From Oenanthe sinensis (lineage: Eukaryota; Streptophyta; Magnoliopsida; Apiales; Apiaceae), in assembly GCA_028671895.1 (NCBI GenBank), contig CM053794.1:44408501-44472500 (forward strand): a stretch of DNA of 64,000 nt. The letters run 5' to 3'. The notes beneath the pieces are model-generated. The model was not told the DNA's origin, made no database searches, and worked only from the letters and a program-made list of their open reading frames with translations. The first letter of the stretch is position 1, and each line of letters begins with the position of its first letter. A program made the position numbers and the translations under genes. Below, in pieces: positions 32,209 through 45,817 of this stretch.

Positions 32209-33470
32209 CAATATAGGAATATATTTTTAATCGATCTAAAAAAATAACAGAGATGGTGAAACTCGAAATTACACGAAACTCGACACGTACCAGGTAGGTA
32301 TGGTTAAGGATTAGAAAAAAATCGCTCACAAATTTGTCCGTAAAAAATATACTAATAAAACAGCTCACAAATTTATCAAGTCAAATTAGCAATAATTTAA
32401 GTTCGAACCACAATTGGAAGTTAGATACAAATTCATTTATTTCCCAATAAGTGATAAATTTGCAAATTCTAAACAGTACACACATAAGTATTACTCATTA
32501 ATTAATAACATTCCAGGATATTTGGACCACGTGTACGGCAAGTAGGGTGTCTTACTGTCTTCGACAGAAATAATTGAACCAGTTCGGGTTAAGCTTCCCC
32601 AAATTCCCCAGAAAATATGTAAAACAAAATATTGGTAAAGTTATTAATACGCACAAATACTAACAATTTGCAGTCTGTCCCGTCCTTTTCCCTGATGAGT
32701 AATATTTGTCATTAACCTAGGGCCGTACGTCAATTTTTTCTTTGGACATTATATGTAAAATTTAATCGAATAATTACTTCTTCTGACTTATTTTAATATT
32801 AATTCATTTTAAATATAGTCATGAACGAATAATTTAAAACAGAAAATTTCTTAGATTTTCTTTTAAACCAAAATTTAAAAAGATAATGACGATGAACGCA
32901 GAAAATTTACTTTTTGGTGAATTTAAGAAAATCGAACTCGTTCTGAGAATCCGACCCATTATCTGGATAAAGGAGTAAAGGGGTCTACATTTTCTCCATT
33001 ACACCGGTCACGAATGGTTTGTGTGCGTATATACTGAACACTATCTGGCAACTTCCCTCAATATTTTAGATGGATATCAAGAATCCTATCCCTAAACATA
33101 GTCTTGTTTCAATCAAATTTTATATTACAGGGACCCCTCCCATCCATTATTTTTAGGGTGCTTGTTACATGTATATCTAAACTTATTTTGAGTATTATAG
33201 TCTAAAATGTGATAATTTTAATTTTGATCATTAAAATATATAATTTTAAAAAAGAGTATTTCAGTCCAAAAACCTAAATATAATGTGCATAAATAAAGAT
33301 AGAGTGTACATATATCATCACCCTATTTTTAAGTTAAATATGTCCCCAATTTTTAGCATCTTAACATATGAGTACATGAAATATCTATATACCAGAGTTT
33401 ATGGCGTATCTGTAGACTGCAGTGTTTTGGAAAGGCAAATCCAACATAAATGGCTAAATGGAAGAAACGG
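32209..33470. other. Gene-free spacer
   Basis: AT-rich, no recognised gene or transposon ends. The open frame 33283-33480 has no family resemblance. Confidence 0.45.
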
Positions 33471-33670
33471 TCCCGTCTAGCTAAACTTATTTCTAAAAAA
33501 TAAGTGCTTATTTCTGGAAAAAAAAATGCACATTTATATATTTTTTCTGGAAATAAATATTTATTTTTGAAAAATAAATTAAGAATTAAACTTATTTTTA
33601 AAAAATAGAATTTTACTTATAAAAAAATAGTCCTTTAAGAGGTTTTAGAAGCGGATCACTAAACCGGCCC
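33471..33670. mobile_element. MITE, family A, copy 3 (diverged)
   Basis: Starts TCCCGTCTAGCTAAACTTATT and ends CTAAACCGGCCCT, with the family's AAATAAGTGCTTATTTCTGG block inside. Confidence 0.5.
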
Positions 33671-33693
33671 TAAATAAATAAATAAATAAATAA

Positions 33694-33747
<54 letters not shown>
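33671..33747. repeat. Compound microsatellite (AAAT)n(TA)n
   Basis: Seven or so AAAT units followed by about 24 TA units, directly abutting the right end of the MITE at 33670. Confidence 0.95.
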
Positions 33748-33749
<2 letters not shown>

Positions 33750-34437
33750 AGGGAGATCCTTCCTAGAGACCTCAATCTTAATCGTAAATTCTTTTAATTC
33801 TAATCATAGATTCTATTAAATTAAGATTCTTTTAATTTTTAAACTAAGTCTCTCTTAAACAAAATCTAATTCGTTAGATTAAAAATAAGTCAACGGTACA
33901 TATATGGAGTCTCTGATTCTGTGGCTAAGGATGGGTCTTTCTTGAACTTCTCCCAATATATATAGTTATATACATATAAATATTAATTATATAATATATC
34001 ATGTATAATTACATAAGTACTAAAATAAATAATATTATAATAATATACATATTTATAAAATTATAATTAAATAAAATATTGATTTTTTAAAACCAGTCCG
34101 CTTAAATCTATTTAATCCGTACTAAACATTTAAAAACTTGATTATGTACTAATTGAAGCGTTTAAGACCCGTTTTCGCTTAAACCACCGCTTAATGCTTT
34201 TTTAGAATATGATTGACACTCATGTACCGTGTAATTAACATAATATTTATTATAATTATTTATTATTACCTTTAAGTTTCTCTATTTTTATTTTGTTGTT
34301 ATGTATATGTATATACGTGTGTATGTATATATATATATTCTAATAATATTTTTTATTCTATTTAATATTATACAGAAAAATTTTATTCAATTATTATTCA
34401 TGTTTATGGCTTACTTATAATTTTATTTTCAAATTCA

Positions 34438-34474
<37 letters not shown>

Positions 34475-36871
34475 ATTATTAATAAATTCTTTAATTTAGA
34501 TTTTTTAAATTTAATATATATTAAATATATGCATAGACTAACTATTTATTTTATTCTCTCATTTTTGAATTATTAAATATATTTATATTTTTCATCATAC
34601 TCATTTTCAACACAAATTTCATCATAAAAAATTACTCACTCACTCATTTTTATATAATCTTCCTTCTTACTTATTCTCTCAAAAAAAATTATACATATTA
34701 AGAAAAAGTAAAATTTGATAGAGGAGAAATGCGTTTAATGTATCAAACGTCAGTAATGACCTAATGCATTTGAGGGCTACCGTATATGTCAACCGGAACG
34801 AACAAATCTCTGTGCCTCATCAATCATCATTGTCTTTTTTTACTATATTTAATTATGAGTTTTTATTTTAAAGAAGTTTAATTATGAGTTGAAAAATGAT
34901 TTTCAGTAGTACATTATCTTGAGTGTTGACTCTTGAGTAACTAACACAAGGGACATCTCAGACAAAATCAATGCATACAACTACCGTCCGCAAATTTCAA
35001 CACTCCTCTTCTTTCACGTTTTCTGTGTCGTTGGTGTGTTTGTCATGTTACATTGTTACTAAATCTGGTATTAATAGTCTATTAACATTGCATCTAAATA
35101 TTACTCCCTCCTCCTCTCCCGACTCCCATATATTTTATCCATCAGCATGCATGCATGCGAGTTAATTTGTGAAACAGTCAACAGTAGTTGCCCACGCATG
35201 GACGTATATACAAGATTCTGATTCCATAATTTACTGAACTTTAGTCTAAATCGATTTATTTTCGAGTTTTAAGGGTCCGTTTAACTTATCTGTTAAATAG
35301 ATAAACGGAGTATAAGTGTTTAAAATTATAGATGCAGCTCTTATCGTACTTGTATGGTAATTTTGTCAAACACTCCACAGTCCATACACACACACACACA
35401 CACAAAGCTTCTACTGCGTTAATCCTGGATTATGTGGTAGACGAGTAGCGTGTTGAATTCTTGCACTCCCTTCCTTTATTAGCTGGCTAAGATACACAAA
35501 AGTCTTTTTATTATATAACATATATTCATTGTTTACTGCAAACTATGTAGTCTTTTTGCTACTATATTATGCAGGAGTAAATTATTTTTATGGATTCCAG
35601 TGGATTGGTGTCAATATATAAGTAACCTCGTGAATATCGTCTCCTCCTTTTTCCCGTGCCTAGTTGTCTTTACCCTTTTCCTTTTCCTTTTCTCTTTATC
35701 TTTTACATTCACACTACGGTATTAGATCCACAAAATTTGTACGGAGTATATGTAAACATCCAAATTTTCTCAACATTTATAGCAAAAATTAGCAGGGTTT
35801 AAATATTTAACTTCTGACGCTGGACTTGTACTCGTAGTATACATTATATTTGTAGTGTATACAATAGGAGTAGTTTGCTAGGGGCACTGGCATGCTCGAT
35901 ATATATGTAACACACACAAATTTCCATACTTACAGACTAGCATTTGTAAAATGTTGTACTAACAAGATCAAACCCCCAAGAAACAAAAATGTAATTTAGT
36001 GGCCGACAATCAATCTTGCCATTCCACAACCAAACAAATTTACCCTTCATATTCCCTTAGATTTTATTCATGATTTTCTTCTTCCGATCCTTTTCTCTAC
36101 CAACCGCTTTAATTTTAATGTTTTTAGGGACTATCACCTTAAATGACGGATCTCCTTAAAATCCAAAGCGAACTTCAAATTCAGATGCAAGGTGGTACTC
36201 GGTTTTAAAATAACAGTTGTGTTTGATTTTTAAATGATTAAATTCATCAAAATTTGATTAAATTTTTTTTTTCCTTCTATTTTTCAAAGATTAAAAAATA
36301 TATTTTAAAGTGAATTAGACATATCTTTTAGTGATATAATTTTCAACGCTTTCTTAATTACTTATATAAGATATGTAATTTTCGGTCAAAATTTAATTAA
36401 TTTGAATAATAAAAATTAAAATAAGACTCTTTTTTATATAGAGGGGATCAATTAATCAAACACAATATTAATAATGAAGGAATTTATTAATTGACATTGT
36501 AGAGTTTTTACATGGAGAAATGAAATAGAAACTTCATACTACTAATCTCTAGTACTATCTTCATGTTCTTCATTACCTGTCCTGATAAAATGCCAACCAT
36601 CTCTACCTCCTATTTCAATTCTTCATATCCAAATCATTAGAAGAGATTTTACATGTAACATGCATATATGCGCATGTATATAACCCCTTGAAATTGCATA
36701 ATGATGGATTTTGATGCACAGATGGTGGGCAATTTAACTTGCATATAAAAAACAAAGAACATTTTCATTGTTATTAATCATACTAGAATACTTAATCAGA
36801 CAATCATATAAAAAAGACCCTTTTTTAGGGAGGAATGTTGAGGTTACTGCAGCTGCATTGCCAAAACTCTG
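33748..36871. other. Gene-free AT-rich spacer
   Basis: No coding family recognised. It contains a (TA)n run at about 34440-34468 and a (CA)n run at about 35388-35404. 33750-33960 has inverted AATCTTAAT/ATTAAGATT stretches suggestive of another foldback MITE. The 3' flank of the cyclin gene lies at the right end. Confidence 0.45.
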
Positions 36872-38308
36872 CTAATGCTGATCCAGCTGGGCCTTTCTCT
36901 TCTTCGACACTGGCTCTGGCGAGGATGATACAGAGGCTGATGCAGATGTGGTCACCTCCCACGGCTCATTTGAGCTATCCGAGCTAAAGTACAGATCCAT
37001 AACCCCTCTGGGGCTTCCTGGCAAAGAAACAAACTTGCGTTTGTTAATGTTGTTGCCATGTCCTCCTGATACCAGCTCCTGGATTAGTTTGCAGCAGTCT
37101 TCTAATTTGCCCTGTTTATTAACAATACATATGAGCTCGGTCACTAACCAATACGGAGTTAATAATGCAATTCACTTGTGAAAAAACACAATGGAATATG
37201 GAAGATCAGAAGTTAGATAGTTACCTTGTCAATCCCAAGGATTCCCAACAGCACAGTTTGGTAATCTAATCCAATACAGGGCTCAACACTACCGATTACA
37301 AACAGCATTGTAGCAGATGCTATTACAGAAGGAAGGTAACACATGAACTTGCAATCTGCAGAAGGAAGGCAGCATTGTATAAATCAGTGACCAGACTGTT
37401 ACATAAAATTTGTGGGGTTTTGGAAAATTTTATCAACCAACAATAAAATTATCAATGTTAATAATCTTACCAGCAATGATAGAGAGCAGAAGACAGTCAC
37501 ATCCCCTGAGAAATTCCCAACAAACGTGGTTATTTAGACCAAGCCTCCTTGTGATATAATCAAGGAATGAAAGTGGTGTCACAGGATTCATCTTCCACTT
37601 GAGAGTTGACAACACCAAAACCTCCATTCTCTGAATCGTTTTGGCCTCGAACACAAATGGAGGCTCCTCTACCTTGACAACCACAAATCATAAACTAAAC
37701 AATCATTGAACCACTTATCAAACAATAAACAAAACCAAACATACTCGAACAAATGTACGCAGACTTTAACTCTACTCATCGCAAGACTAGTCCTACAGAA
37801 ACTATTTCCGTACATACAAAGCGATATACTAATAAGCAATAAATAAAGAAGGTCCTACCTGAAGATCCAGGAGCTGGGGAACATGAGCTTCCTCCATTTT
37901 AGCAGCGAGTGATAAACAGGACACAGAAACAAGCTGTATCATCCATAACTTGTCCCTCTGAAACTCAAAGCTAAACACAAACCTATCAAAATAATTCACA
38001 GCAAGAACAGCAGTGAGTGATGAAAACGAGTAATGCTTAACAACTTTCAGTATCCAGTCCACCGCATCACGTCGAGATTCAACTAAGAATGAGTTGTTTT
38101 CAAGGTCATTATAAACAAGATTCATCTCTTCTTTTGACAACAAAGAAGAAAGCTCTTCCTCTTCTTCTTGATAACACAAGTCTTGGTCAAGTACAAGAGG
38201 TTCATGATCACATTCAAGTGTTTGATAATCATCATCAGCAACCAAATGTTGTTCTTGGCAGTACAAAGAATCTAAGAGAAATGAAGAGGTGTGTTGTTGG
38301 AAAGCCAT
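36872..38308 (-). CDS. CYCD3: D3-type cyclin
   Basis: Four exons on the minus strand: 38308-37859, 37672-37471, 37355-37225 and 37111-36872. All borders are GT/AG and the phases fit (0, 1, 0), giving 340 residues, within the normal CYCD3 range. LYCQE at residues 15-19 is the LxCxE retinoblastoma-binding motif. The cyclin box has SRRDAVDWILKVVKHYSFSS, AVNYFDRF, SLAAKMEEAHVPQLLDLQ and, in exon 2, FEAKTIQRMEVLVLSTLKW. The C-terminal cyclin fold continues as FMCYLPSVIASATMLFVI and LLGILGIDKGKLEDC. The tail is Ser/Pro-rich and could act as a PEST region. CYCD3 binds CDKA in the nucleus, promotes G1/S and responds to cytokinin. A TATA box is at 38443-38450. Confidence 0.93.
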
Positions 38309-38855
38309 CTTCTTCTGGGAAGAAGAGCTTTGGAGGTTGAGTTCATTTCATTGTGTTTTTAAGTGAGAGTAACAAGAAAGACAAGAGGATGAAGCAGCTG
38401 GCTAATCTTGGTTTATACAATGTGTGTGCCATAGCCCATAAGTATTTATAATACGAGTATATTTTATGTGCCAAGTGTGCAAGTATTCTACGTACGAAAT
38501 CTGAGCAGTTTCATAATGACAATATGGAGTACTACTGTACTAGGGTAGTAGTGAGCAGATTAGCAGAGTTGAAATTAAAATTTTTGTTACTTGTTTATTA
38601 AATTTTTATATAATAAAATTATGCATGCTTTATATTTTGTCGCGGAGACCTACACTACACTTTAGTAATTTATTCGGTGATGCAATCTGTAATAAATTGG
38701 TGAGTTTAAATTATGAAGTCTACCTAACATTAATACAGTAGGAGTATTATTTTGTCATTGTATCTTCTCATTCTTTTCGAATAAAACAAGATGCATTTAG
38801 AAACTCATGCGTGACACGTGACATTTCTACAGCTGACATTTTATATGGCTGGATC
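38309..38855. other. 5' flank of the cyclin gene
   Basis: Non-coding apart from the TATA box. A CACGTG G-box core lies near 38815, about 500 bp from the cyclin start. Confidence 0.4.
38443..38450 (-). promoter_or_regulatory. TATA box of the cyclin gene
   Basis: TATAAATA on the minus strand, 135 bp before the ATG at 38308, a suitable spacing for a leader of about 100 bases. Confidence 0.5.
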
Positions 38856-39428
38856 TAGGGGTGCACAAATTTAACCAAACCCGAATAACCCGACCTAACT
38901 CAATCATTTTTTAGGTCGAACAAACCGAACCGTTCTAAACCAAAAATTAAATGGATTAATTTTTTATAAGGCCGAACTAGTTGAGTTGGGTTAAGGTTTA
39001 GTAAATTTTAACTCGATATAACCCAACTCAACCCGTTATAATATATACATGTTACAACATATATATTTTTAGTCATTTTAATTTATAAATAATAATTCTT
39101 TAATTGACTTTTATGTGATAGTGTGCTATTTATTAGCCTAATAACTAGTTTTTATACATTAGTTTTAACACACAGCCGCTACACTAATATTTAATAATTT
39201 AATACAATATTTTCATTATAAGAAAATACGTGTATTTTGCTCCAATTATATATATTTCAAACCGATCAACCCAAACTAATCCAAACCGGACCAACCCAAT
39301 GTATAATTAATGGGTTGGGTTACATATATTTTTTTTGATTAATGGGTTAAGATTTTTATAAACCGAACTAATTGAGTTGAGTCATTTTTTCGTTTCAACC
39401 CGATCAACCCAACCTGTGTGCAGCCCTG
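38856..39428. mobile_element. hAT-type element with 8-bp target duplication
   Basis: The octamer GCTGGATC flanks both sides (38848-38855 and 39429-39436). Ends are TAGGGGTGCACAAAT and, read inward from the right, CAGGGCTGCACACAGG, an imperfect inverted repeat of the hAT style. The interior is rich in AACCCGA/AACCGAAC repeats and non-coding (573 bp). Confidence 0.75.
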
Positions 39429-39436
39429 GCTGGATC

Positions 39437-39879
39437 CACTCCTTGCCCCCTTGCCTAGTTGCCTTGCCGGTCTCAACAAGAGTTTTAACTAAATTTAATC
39501 TAATCAAATTAAACTTTTAACGGGATTATATTTTCAAAGTTGAGGTAAACTACTAATCTACTCTATTTTTTAAAAGGTGTCATCAAGATAAAATATTAAA
39601 AAAAATCTAAATTAAAATAATAAACTCTAAACATTTATAATAAGAGTGGTTGACTAAGAATAATGCAATCTTTTTCTCTCTTTTTTTTATAGAAAGAATT
39701 ATGCAATCTAAATAGGCTGTTTCAAAATATTTTACTTAATTATTTTAGTTCTTGCTTTAACAAATAGTGAATGGAATACATTTTATTTATTAATTTATTT
39801 TTTGAAGTAGAAAAAGGAAAAGGGAAAAATGGGACGGAGATAGGTGAATGGAAATGAACAATGCAGATAAAAATAATAA
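39437..39879. other. Gene-free spacer
   Basis: AT-rich; nothing recognised. Confidence 0.45.
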
Positions 39880-40463
39880 GACCATCTCCGATGAATGAGA
39901 CACTATTTTAGTGTAATTTTGACACTATTTACAAAATCAACTCCAATAGTAATTACACTATATTCTACATTATAAGGACAAAATAGAATATTCTTCTATT
40001 TACATACATATAACTATTTTTAATAAATTATTTATTAATATATAAACTTATAAAAACACTCCCTAAACATATGATTCTATAATTATTATTTATCAAAAAT
40101 AATTAAAGCTAAAAATTATAAATTTTCGATAAAAAATAATAATTATGAAGTCGATAAAAATTTAGACTTAAAAAATATAAAAGAAATTGTAATTTAATAA
40201 AAGTTAAAATAAAAAAAAATTGAGTTTTAGAACTTAAAAGTAATAAATTTATTTTTGTTAACAAATATGAGGGTATAGTTGAAATTTTGAAAGACACTAA
40301 ATTTGGTATCAAGATGACACCAAATATTTGTTTGACATCAAATTTGGTGTCACTCCAATTATTTAGTGTTATCTTGACACTATTTTTAGTGTTCAATTGG
40401 AGTTGATTTTACACTAAAATAGTGTAAAAATGACACTATTTTAGTATTACATCGGAGATGCTC
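39880..40463. mobile_element. PIF/Harbinger (Tourist-like) MITE
   Basis: Flanked by TAA on both sides (39877-39879, 40464-40466). Ends GACCATCTCCGATG and, read inward from the right, GAGCATCTCCGATG. Subterminal blocks GACACTATTTTAGTGT and ACACTAAAATAGTGT are inverted. Non-coding, 584 bp. Two related elements are at 59533 and 62854. Confidence 0.72.
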
Positions 40464-41749
40464 TAAGTTCAATTAAAAGTTGCTCGTACTACTCGGCCGA
40501 AAAGAAAGAGAGTATGCTCTATTCTGCTAAGACAATTTCAATATTCATACCTCTTTTACCTTTCTCCTTTTTTTCTTAAATTACACAATAATGCAAGGGT
40601 CTTTTCCCTCTTATCTGCACAAATAATTTACATAGTACTAATGTGTTTATGGCTAAATCTACTAATTATTATGTGTTTACTTTTTAAGTGTTCAATGTTT
40701 GTTACATAGTCAAGACTCAAGAATGCATTTTCCTACCCCTCATGTAAAATAATAAGAATTTGAAAGATTCGAATTTAAACAAATATATATCCAAACATTT
40801 GATTATGAGGTATGTTACAAAATTACAAACGTACAATTACACCCTGCACTTAAAGAGATCAACTATATGTATGTACAGTAGGAGCAACCAAGTAAAAATC
40901 TGTGTTCTCTTTTCTTTCGTGTCATCCTTTCAGAGTAATCTTTATTCATGCGTACAAGCATCTCTTTATTTGTATCTCTCTTTCACTCATCTCTCTCAGC
41001 ACTCAACATTATACCTGCACTGCACTTGATAGTGGATACAGACTTATTGTTCTAAAAAATTTCGAATGTCTTACCTTAGATTTACGGTTCTTCAACAAAA
41101 AAAACACATTTTTCTTATATAAATTTTGCTACATCCAGACCATGAAACATTATATATGTCTTTGTTGTTGTGCACACCTGTATCTCGCATAAGCATTTAC
41201 TATGATTTAAGAATGGAAGAAATTACAAGTACATAAAGAGCTGTTTCATCATTCTAGACACGAGTAACGAACACTGTCTCTCACTAGTCGCTACTAGTGT
41301 ATCCTAAACTGAATTCAAAATGGAATTTTAAAGTGCATTACTATTTTGTACTTAGCGTAGGAGTATGAAAGCTCTAGAGCTACTAGCTATCTAAAGCTGC
41401 AGATCAAAGCTCATGCCTAAGTTTTGTGTATTTCTTTTACCTATTTATTTCCTGGTGGGTGCATTATTTCTGCCTCCTCCGTCATAGACTTGGGCTTCTT
41501 ACTGTTACTTGATAAGACCTCTAGTCCATTGTATAACTACATAAATCATTACGTACACTAGTGTGTACATATATACAGTATTCTTCAATAGATATTTACT
41601 TTGTCAGTCTCTTTTTCATATTTACTTTTAATGAGTTCGTTCAGAAAACATGGACAATGCATATAGGAGAACAGCTGTTTTATTAACATATAAATAAGAA
41701 ATGACGATTACGTTTGTTTCCCGTCATCCCGTGATCACAGGCTACACAA
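40464..41749. other. Gene-free spacer
   Basis: The small open frames at 40760-41192 show no family resemblance. No repeat ends recognised. Confidence 0.45.
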
Positions 41750-42392
41750 GACAACCCGAGTCAAATCCCGATTCTTTTTTAAAAATTGGGTCAAGTCCCA
41801 ACTTCCGAATCTGAAATAAGCCAAAGTAAACTGGCTCAAATGCAACAACTTGGTTAATCCATAAACCCACCACAGGCCCCCAAAAGATCAATGATTTGTT
41901 GGTGCACTTAATAGTAGTACTTTTATTTATATACTGAACAAATTATCTCAATCTACTCGATGTAGGATTGGGGTGTTACAAATTCCCCCACTTAAATTCT
42001 TGATGTCCTCGTCAAGCCGAACAGATAGCTCATAAGCCCAAATCGTACCTCTCTAGCCATTGTGGGATAATACCGGCTGACTTCGTGTCCCCACCTCCGG
42101 ACCTCTATCCATTGTGGGATAATACCACCAGCCTTCGTGTTCCCACCTCCGGCAACTTGACGAATCAAGCTTTTGAGAGTTGGCTCTGATACCATATGTG
42201 ACAACCCGAGTCAAATCCCGAGTCTTTTTCGCAACTTCCGAATCTGAAATAAGCCAAAGTAAACTGGCCCAAATGCAACAACTTGGATAATCCACAGACC
42301 CCCAAAAGATCAATGATTTGTTGGTGCACTTAGTAGTAATACTTTTACTTATATACTAAATAAATTATCTCAATCTACTCGATGTGAGATTC
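41750..42392 (-). mobile_element. TRIM retroelement with tRNA-iMet primer site
   Basis: Two direct repeats, 41750-41980 and 42197-42392, share long stretches (GACAACCCGAGTCAAATCCC; CAAAAGATCAATGATTTG). On the minus strand the LTR starts TGTAACACCCC (complement at 41980). The sequence 42182-42194 is the complement of TGGTATCAGAGCC, the primer-binding site for plant initiator Met tRNA, 2 bp inside the 5' LTR. A purine tract AAGTGGGGGAATT (complement of 41981-41993) precedes the 3' LTR. The internal part is only about 215 bp with no gag or pol, so it is a terminal-repeat retrotransposon in miniature. The 5' LTR has lost its first ~15 bp and carries internal deletions. Confidence 0.82.
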
Positions 42393-43010
42393 CTTGCTGC
42401 AAGTTTACATGGAAAAACCCACAGACCTGATTCTAGGGTTTTCCGAGTACTCGAACACATTTCTTTGCAATCTAACGAACACAGCCTGTGATCGATTAAG
42501 AATCCCCATTTACAAAGCTTTAACAAGTTTGTCCCTAACTTGTTGTGAGCAACTTATCTGACCTTATATAAGTATTATATTTGATTGTTGACCTACTGTA
42601 ATATTTAATGAGCTTCTTTAAATCCCACCAGGACCATCCTGGCATCCTGCCATCCTCACCTCAAGTACCAGCATGGTAGCATCTATTGAGGGGAAAAAAT
42701 TAACCAACTACAGCTCCAACTAGCAAAATGGGGCAATGCCATTAATATCGCTCCAAACATTCTCGTCCACAGAGAAAATATAAACCACCACAATGTTATT
42801 CACTGCTACATCGACAGTAAGTCGAGGGTATGTACACGTAACAATTAACATTATGGGTATATAATTTGGACACCAATGATATGAATAATCATCTCAAGCT
42901 TTTATACTCAAAACATTTATAATGCCCAACCAAGACAACTAAAAATGATTCCACAGAGTTTTCAAAATGCATCACATGCTAAAGGATGCAGAGGCCTAGG
43001 TAAACATGTA
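42393..43010. other. 3' flank of the DCL gene
   Basis: Non-coding; no repeat termini found. Confidence 0.45.
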
Positions 43011-45775
43011 TCAACTGCTACGCTTGTAATGTTCTTTGATAAACTTCTCTGCATGAAAGGGATATTTATGTCGAATGTATGACCGTAGACACTTCTGGTA
43101 AGAGAAGTCTATCCATCCTCCATCAGTTCTTACTATGAACAGGCATCTCGACTGTCTAAATTGAGGATGGCGATCAACCTTCAAGCAACATGGAAAATTA
43201 AAAGTTAGTTGACTGATGTAACTATACATGCTGATTAAACTTTTAAAAGTAGACAATATGTCGCATTCTAATAAGCAACAACTTCAAGACACTGTATTAG
43301 TACATTGCATATTCCAGTTAAATAATGTTTGATTATGTCATATCAGTGATTTTGTTTTTCAGACATTTTAGGGAAATTCCTCGGAAATAAACTTCATCCT
43401 CTGTAAGAAGCTTCTTTGCTCCCGCGCCATTCATGTTATTAGGTGCCTACTTCGTACATGATCCAAGTAATCACAAAATTTTAATAACCACAAAGTAGAA
43501 GTGCAGGAACAATAAAAAGTTATTAACCCAACAGCACTTGTGTCAATCACTATACGAACTAATTAAACACCTCATCCAGATTAAGATGTTGACAATGTCA
43601 ATTCAACATAGACAGGCAGTTCAGTTATTTGGATAGTGCAACATACAAATGACAGATTTCAAGGGACCAAAACACTTATAAGCATAGGCGAAGCACCTTA
43701 ATATATCAGCAGATCATCCACATGTACAATTAATTATGACTTTCAATCCATAATTTAGATTTCTTGTGAAAAATTTCATTTCACCACATGGACTTGATCA
43801 GACAACCAAACATATCAAAGTGGTGATGTCTGATGCACAGACATAACAAACTAAATTTCAATCTGCTAAACGCTGTTTAGGTAAAACTGCAAAAAAGCAT
43901 TATTCCGATATATGTTTTTTTTGTGAAAAGCCGCAAATTTCATGTTAATTGCAGTGTAGCAGACTAGCCGTAGCACTACATTTTTTGTTCCTTTTCCAAA
44001 AACTACGATTAACCAGTCAGGATTAATGTAAACTATCCCACCTCACAACTGTTAAGATGGTTATTACGGCGTCAAGTTGAGGCTTGACGCCCAACTACCT
44101 TCGTAAAGACTAGTCGACAAGTCGCTCGACTAGTCGTAAAAAGCCGACAACTTGTTCATATACATATATTTACTAGATTTAATAAATAACTTTGCTAAAC
44201 ACATCAATTTAACAATTTAAATCAAAAGTAATAGAGTAATAAGTTCAAATTAAGCATATTTACTACATAATAACATGCAAATACCAAATATTAAACATGT
44301 CCCAGCAAATAAAAACATAAGTGATGACGAAAATCAAACAAAGTAATCCATCGCAATATTGAGTTCATCTCTATCCCTTTCTTGTGTATTGTTATTGATC
44401 GAATAATGTGATTGTACACCATAATCATCGTTACCACGGTCCAAGTCGGGCATCGAAAAGTCTCGGCGCCCGGGTACCTTCGTGTCGACTAGTCGTCGTC
44501 TTCGTGATAACAGAGAGTTAAATATCACAAGAATGAGTTCTTCCAATACAACAGATAAAGTTAGAAATGAAAGCAGAAACTATATTTCATAAATGTGACT
44601 CCGTCAAATCAGATAGAAGGATCCAAATATCCTTATCTGGTGATCTTAGAGAAAAAATATGTTATTGTCATGCTTAATTCTATTCATGAAAGCGGCATAG
44701 TGCTTGTTGGCACAAAAGTGGTCTCATCAATGAGGCTTTATGCTTTTATTACAAATGTAACGGTTTACTTTTTATAATGAGATTTTCCAATTAACCTTTT
44801 AGTTACAAACTTGCACATATTAAGATTTGTCAACCACACACTTTGGTTTCACAAAAATTAATCTCTAGCAGAAGTGTAGTATTACACGGCAATGGAAAAT
44901 TACCAGTTCCAAAGTAAAATGAGTACATTTTGGGGGGAAATGCATTTATAATCAGGGAAGACGCAACAAACAGGCTATCACACCTAAATTTTTATAATTA
45001 GTAGAAACTCAAATACTTTTTATAGGTGCATGCCAATTTTAGCAGATACCAAAATCAAGTATGTATTTGAATGAGCCCGCCATTGTTGCAGCAAACTATG
45101 GGAAACACCATGCTTAAGGATGTAGTAACAGGGATATTAAGATTCGGTACATTACTTCAAAGGTCAGACTAGGTACTTATGGAAAATGTAATCTCGGGCC
45201 TAACCTACCTTTTCTTCTTAAGATACATGGTACACATTGATTTATGCTATTTATGTTGTTAGTGGAAATAGAAATACGCGTTGATGATATTCAATCTTTC
45301 CAAACAGTATATCTATTTATGTTGAAGATGTTAAGCTGAATTCATCATCTTGAAACCTTTTAAAAAGTTGACTAGTACAGAATCTGGTAGATTCCAGGTA
45401 ACAAAATGCATTTTATCTAAAACTTACGATGATGAAATTAAGTCCACATCCCATTTTATCTTGAGAGCGTGGATGATAAGCTAGAAGCTTCTCCAAAACA
45501 GTTTTCTCATCTTCTTCCGATAGACGCTCCCCGTCCATATACCTAAATATTGGGAAAAGATTCAACATATCAGTAGTGTCGGTGCATATGGTTTCGTAGT
45601 CTAGTAAGAAGTGAAAAAGCGACACTAGTCAAGAAACCAAAAAAAGTTTATAAATTCATGGCTCTAACAATATTCTACTAACTGAATAAACATAGTTTCA
45701 ATAATGATCAATGACCAGAGCAAAACAAATTAAAACTAAAGATGCAACATTTAAATTGTAAATACAGATATAATG

Positions 45776-45817
<42 letters not shown>

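Noticed and set aside
35388..35404. (CA)n run as a regulatory site
   Set aside because: Simple microsatellite with no nearby gene.
42180..42196. A tRNA-Met gene at the GGCTCTGATACCA sequence
   Set aside because: Only the primer-site complement is present; the rest of a tRNA cloverleaf is missing and the LTRs explain it.
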